The notes below the pieces were generated by a model. The model was not told the origin of the DNA. It worked only from the letters and a program-made list of their open reading frames with translations, and did no database searches. The position numbers and the translations under genes were made by a program. A stretch of DNA of 64,000 bases from Leptoclinus maculatus (taxonomy: Eukaryota; Chordata; Actinopteri; Perciformes; Stichaeidae): contig JAVDOI010000004.1 in assembly GCA_032191485.1 (NCBI GenBank), positions 25,690,270 to 25,754,269 of the forward strand, read 5' to 3'. Shown one piece after another: positions 62,977 to 64,000 of this stretch; the stretch's first letter is position 1; each line of letters starts with the position of its first letter.

Positions 62977-64000
62977 GCTAGAGGGCTGACACCGTCACCA
63001 TGCTGCAATTAGCCAAAACAAGAGACAATGACATATTGAGTGCTGCTAGCACCTTCTGTTAGTCAGCCTGCAAATCCCTCTTCAGGCCATGGCTGCTGAC
63101 ACAACTACAGTGTCGTCCTGAACAGCATCACACACTCATCTCACGTTGAAGCAGGTCACACTGTAAGAAAACCAAGTTCTGAGTACATTCAACATTTAAG
63201 TGTTTGAAATGTACGTTTTCTTAAAACTATGCCGGCCAGTCTCATGCAGCATTCGCAGCTATATACATACGAAAAAGATAATGCGCCGTAGTTCGTAGAT
63301 ATGCCACGGAAATATTTGATCCACACAATCATGAACGAGGAAGTATGAAGACCGCAAAAGCCCACACAGGGCGGGGCAGTAGTGGAGGTGGATGGGTCCA
63401 ACAATCGATGATCTTTTAGCCAGAAGACCGCTGTTTGATCTCTGCGTGAAATGAGAAAAGGTCATTTTATTTGTCAGTGTAACTAGCATGCTTCATAACT
63501 AAGTATTCCTGTTGCCTAACCCTTACTAAGTTGTTTCCTGTGACAATGGAAGTGTATTTTAAAAGACTGTATTCATGTCACGAGCGCAAATTGACACGTG
63601 TTGCAGGCTTTCGTAACGCTCAAAAAATGAGGAGCAACTTTTCTTAAGATATCATACAAACCGCTGTATGACGATACATTGATCTAAGTAAAGTTATATA
63701 CAATGCATGATGGGAAGATACTACATAACTTCATTTCTGGTGCTGTAATTTCCAAATATATATATTTCAAATAACTTTCCTGGAAAGAAGTAAAAACTTT
63801 GGTCTGTGGTCACGTCATAAAACAAATAAAAAGATTTGATTAGGAACTAAAATGACTTGGTTAAGGAAACATCAGTGTTAGGGTTAAAATGATTACTATG
63901 AGGTCAGATGAACCAAACGCGCTCACTCACTCCCTACTTGTGAAATACCTCGGCTTGGTCAGTGGCCCTACGCCTCAAACAAACTATGACGCTCTAGGTA
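61735..64000. other. Intergenic; TG microsatellite and repeat fragment
   Basis: It holds a (TG)n tract at 62939-62973 and, at about 63825-63930, a fragment resembling the GGTTAAG/AGGGTTAAAATGA repeat also present near 54.3 kb. No exon was recognised. Confidence 0.4.

Noticed and set aside
52151..64000. STK11 expected by synteny downstream of CBARP
   Set aside because: No kinase motifs or STK11-like exons were seen; it probably lies beyond the window.

Overview
The window looks like nuclear DNA from a ray-finned fish, probably a spiny-rayed (percomorph) teleost. It has vertebrate GT-AG introns, very dense CA/TG, CT and mononucleotide microsatellites, fold-back MITEs and hAT, Harbinger and LINE remnants of the kinds that litter percomorph genomes, and genes whose proteins match vertebrate families. 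Almost all stretches open to translation outside the listed exons are chance or repeat-derived frames.

Layout. 1-19.5 kb: no convincing gene. It holds a CpG-rich promoter-like patch (about 1.43-1.56 kb), an AT-rich repeat patch, a LINE 3' end, MITEs and microsatellites. 19.58-19.87 kb: two exons of a glycogen phosphorylase gene on the + strand, with exact exon phases but an in-frame stop and no neighbouring exons, so a gene remnant. 20.05-20.94 kb: a decayed hAT element with GTF2IRD2-like transposase remains. 22.8-24.1 kb (- strand): CSKMT (METTL12), the mitochondrial citrate synthase lysine methyltransferase, with a one-base frameshift and an apparent short deletion after the SAM-binding motif. 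27.2-32.24 kb (- strand): ATP5F1D, the delta subunit of mitochondrial F1-ATP synthase, complete in four coding exons. 36.19-47.93 kb (+ strand): CBARP, the membrane regulator of voltage-gated calcium channel beta subunits, complete in nine coding exons (887 residues predicted). 48-52 kb is probably its long 3' UTR, invaded by a MITE and a hAT element. 52-64 kb: no recognised gene, only repeats, ending with a 1.2 kb near-perfect palindrome at 60.5-61.7 kb.

ATP5F1D and CBARP stand head to head, as I recall for human 19p13.3 (STK11-CBARP-ATP5F1D-MIDN), so this is a conserved syntenic block; STK11 would be expected to the right of CBARP but is not seen here. CSKMT and ATP5F1D are both mitochondrial but appear to be neighbours by position only.

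The most notable structure is a perfect (TG)n tract of about 463 bp ending 17 bp before the 3' splice site of the exon that carries the CBARP start codon, with a second TG tract just after its 5' splice site. This resembles the TG tract of CFTR intron 8, a known splicing modifier. Exon boundaries were placed by eye from GT/AG signals, reading phase and protein family similarity; no alignment was run.
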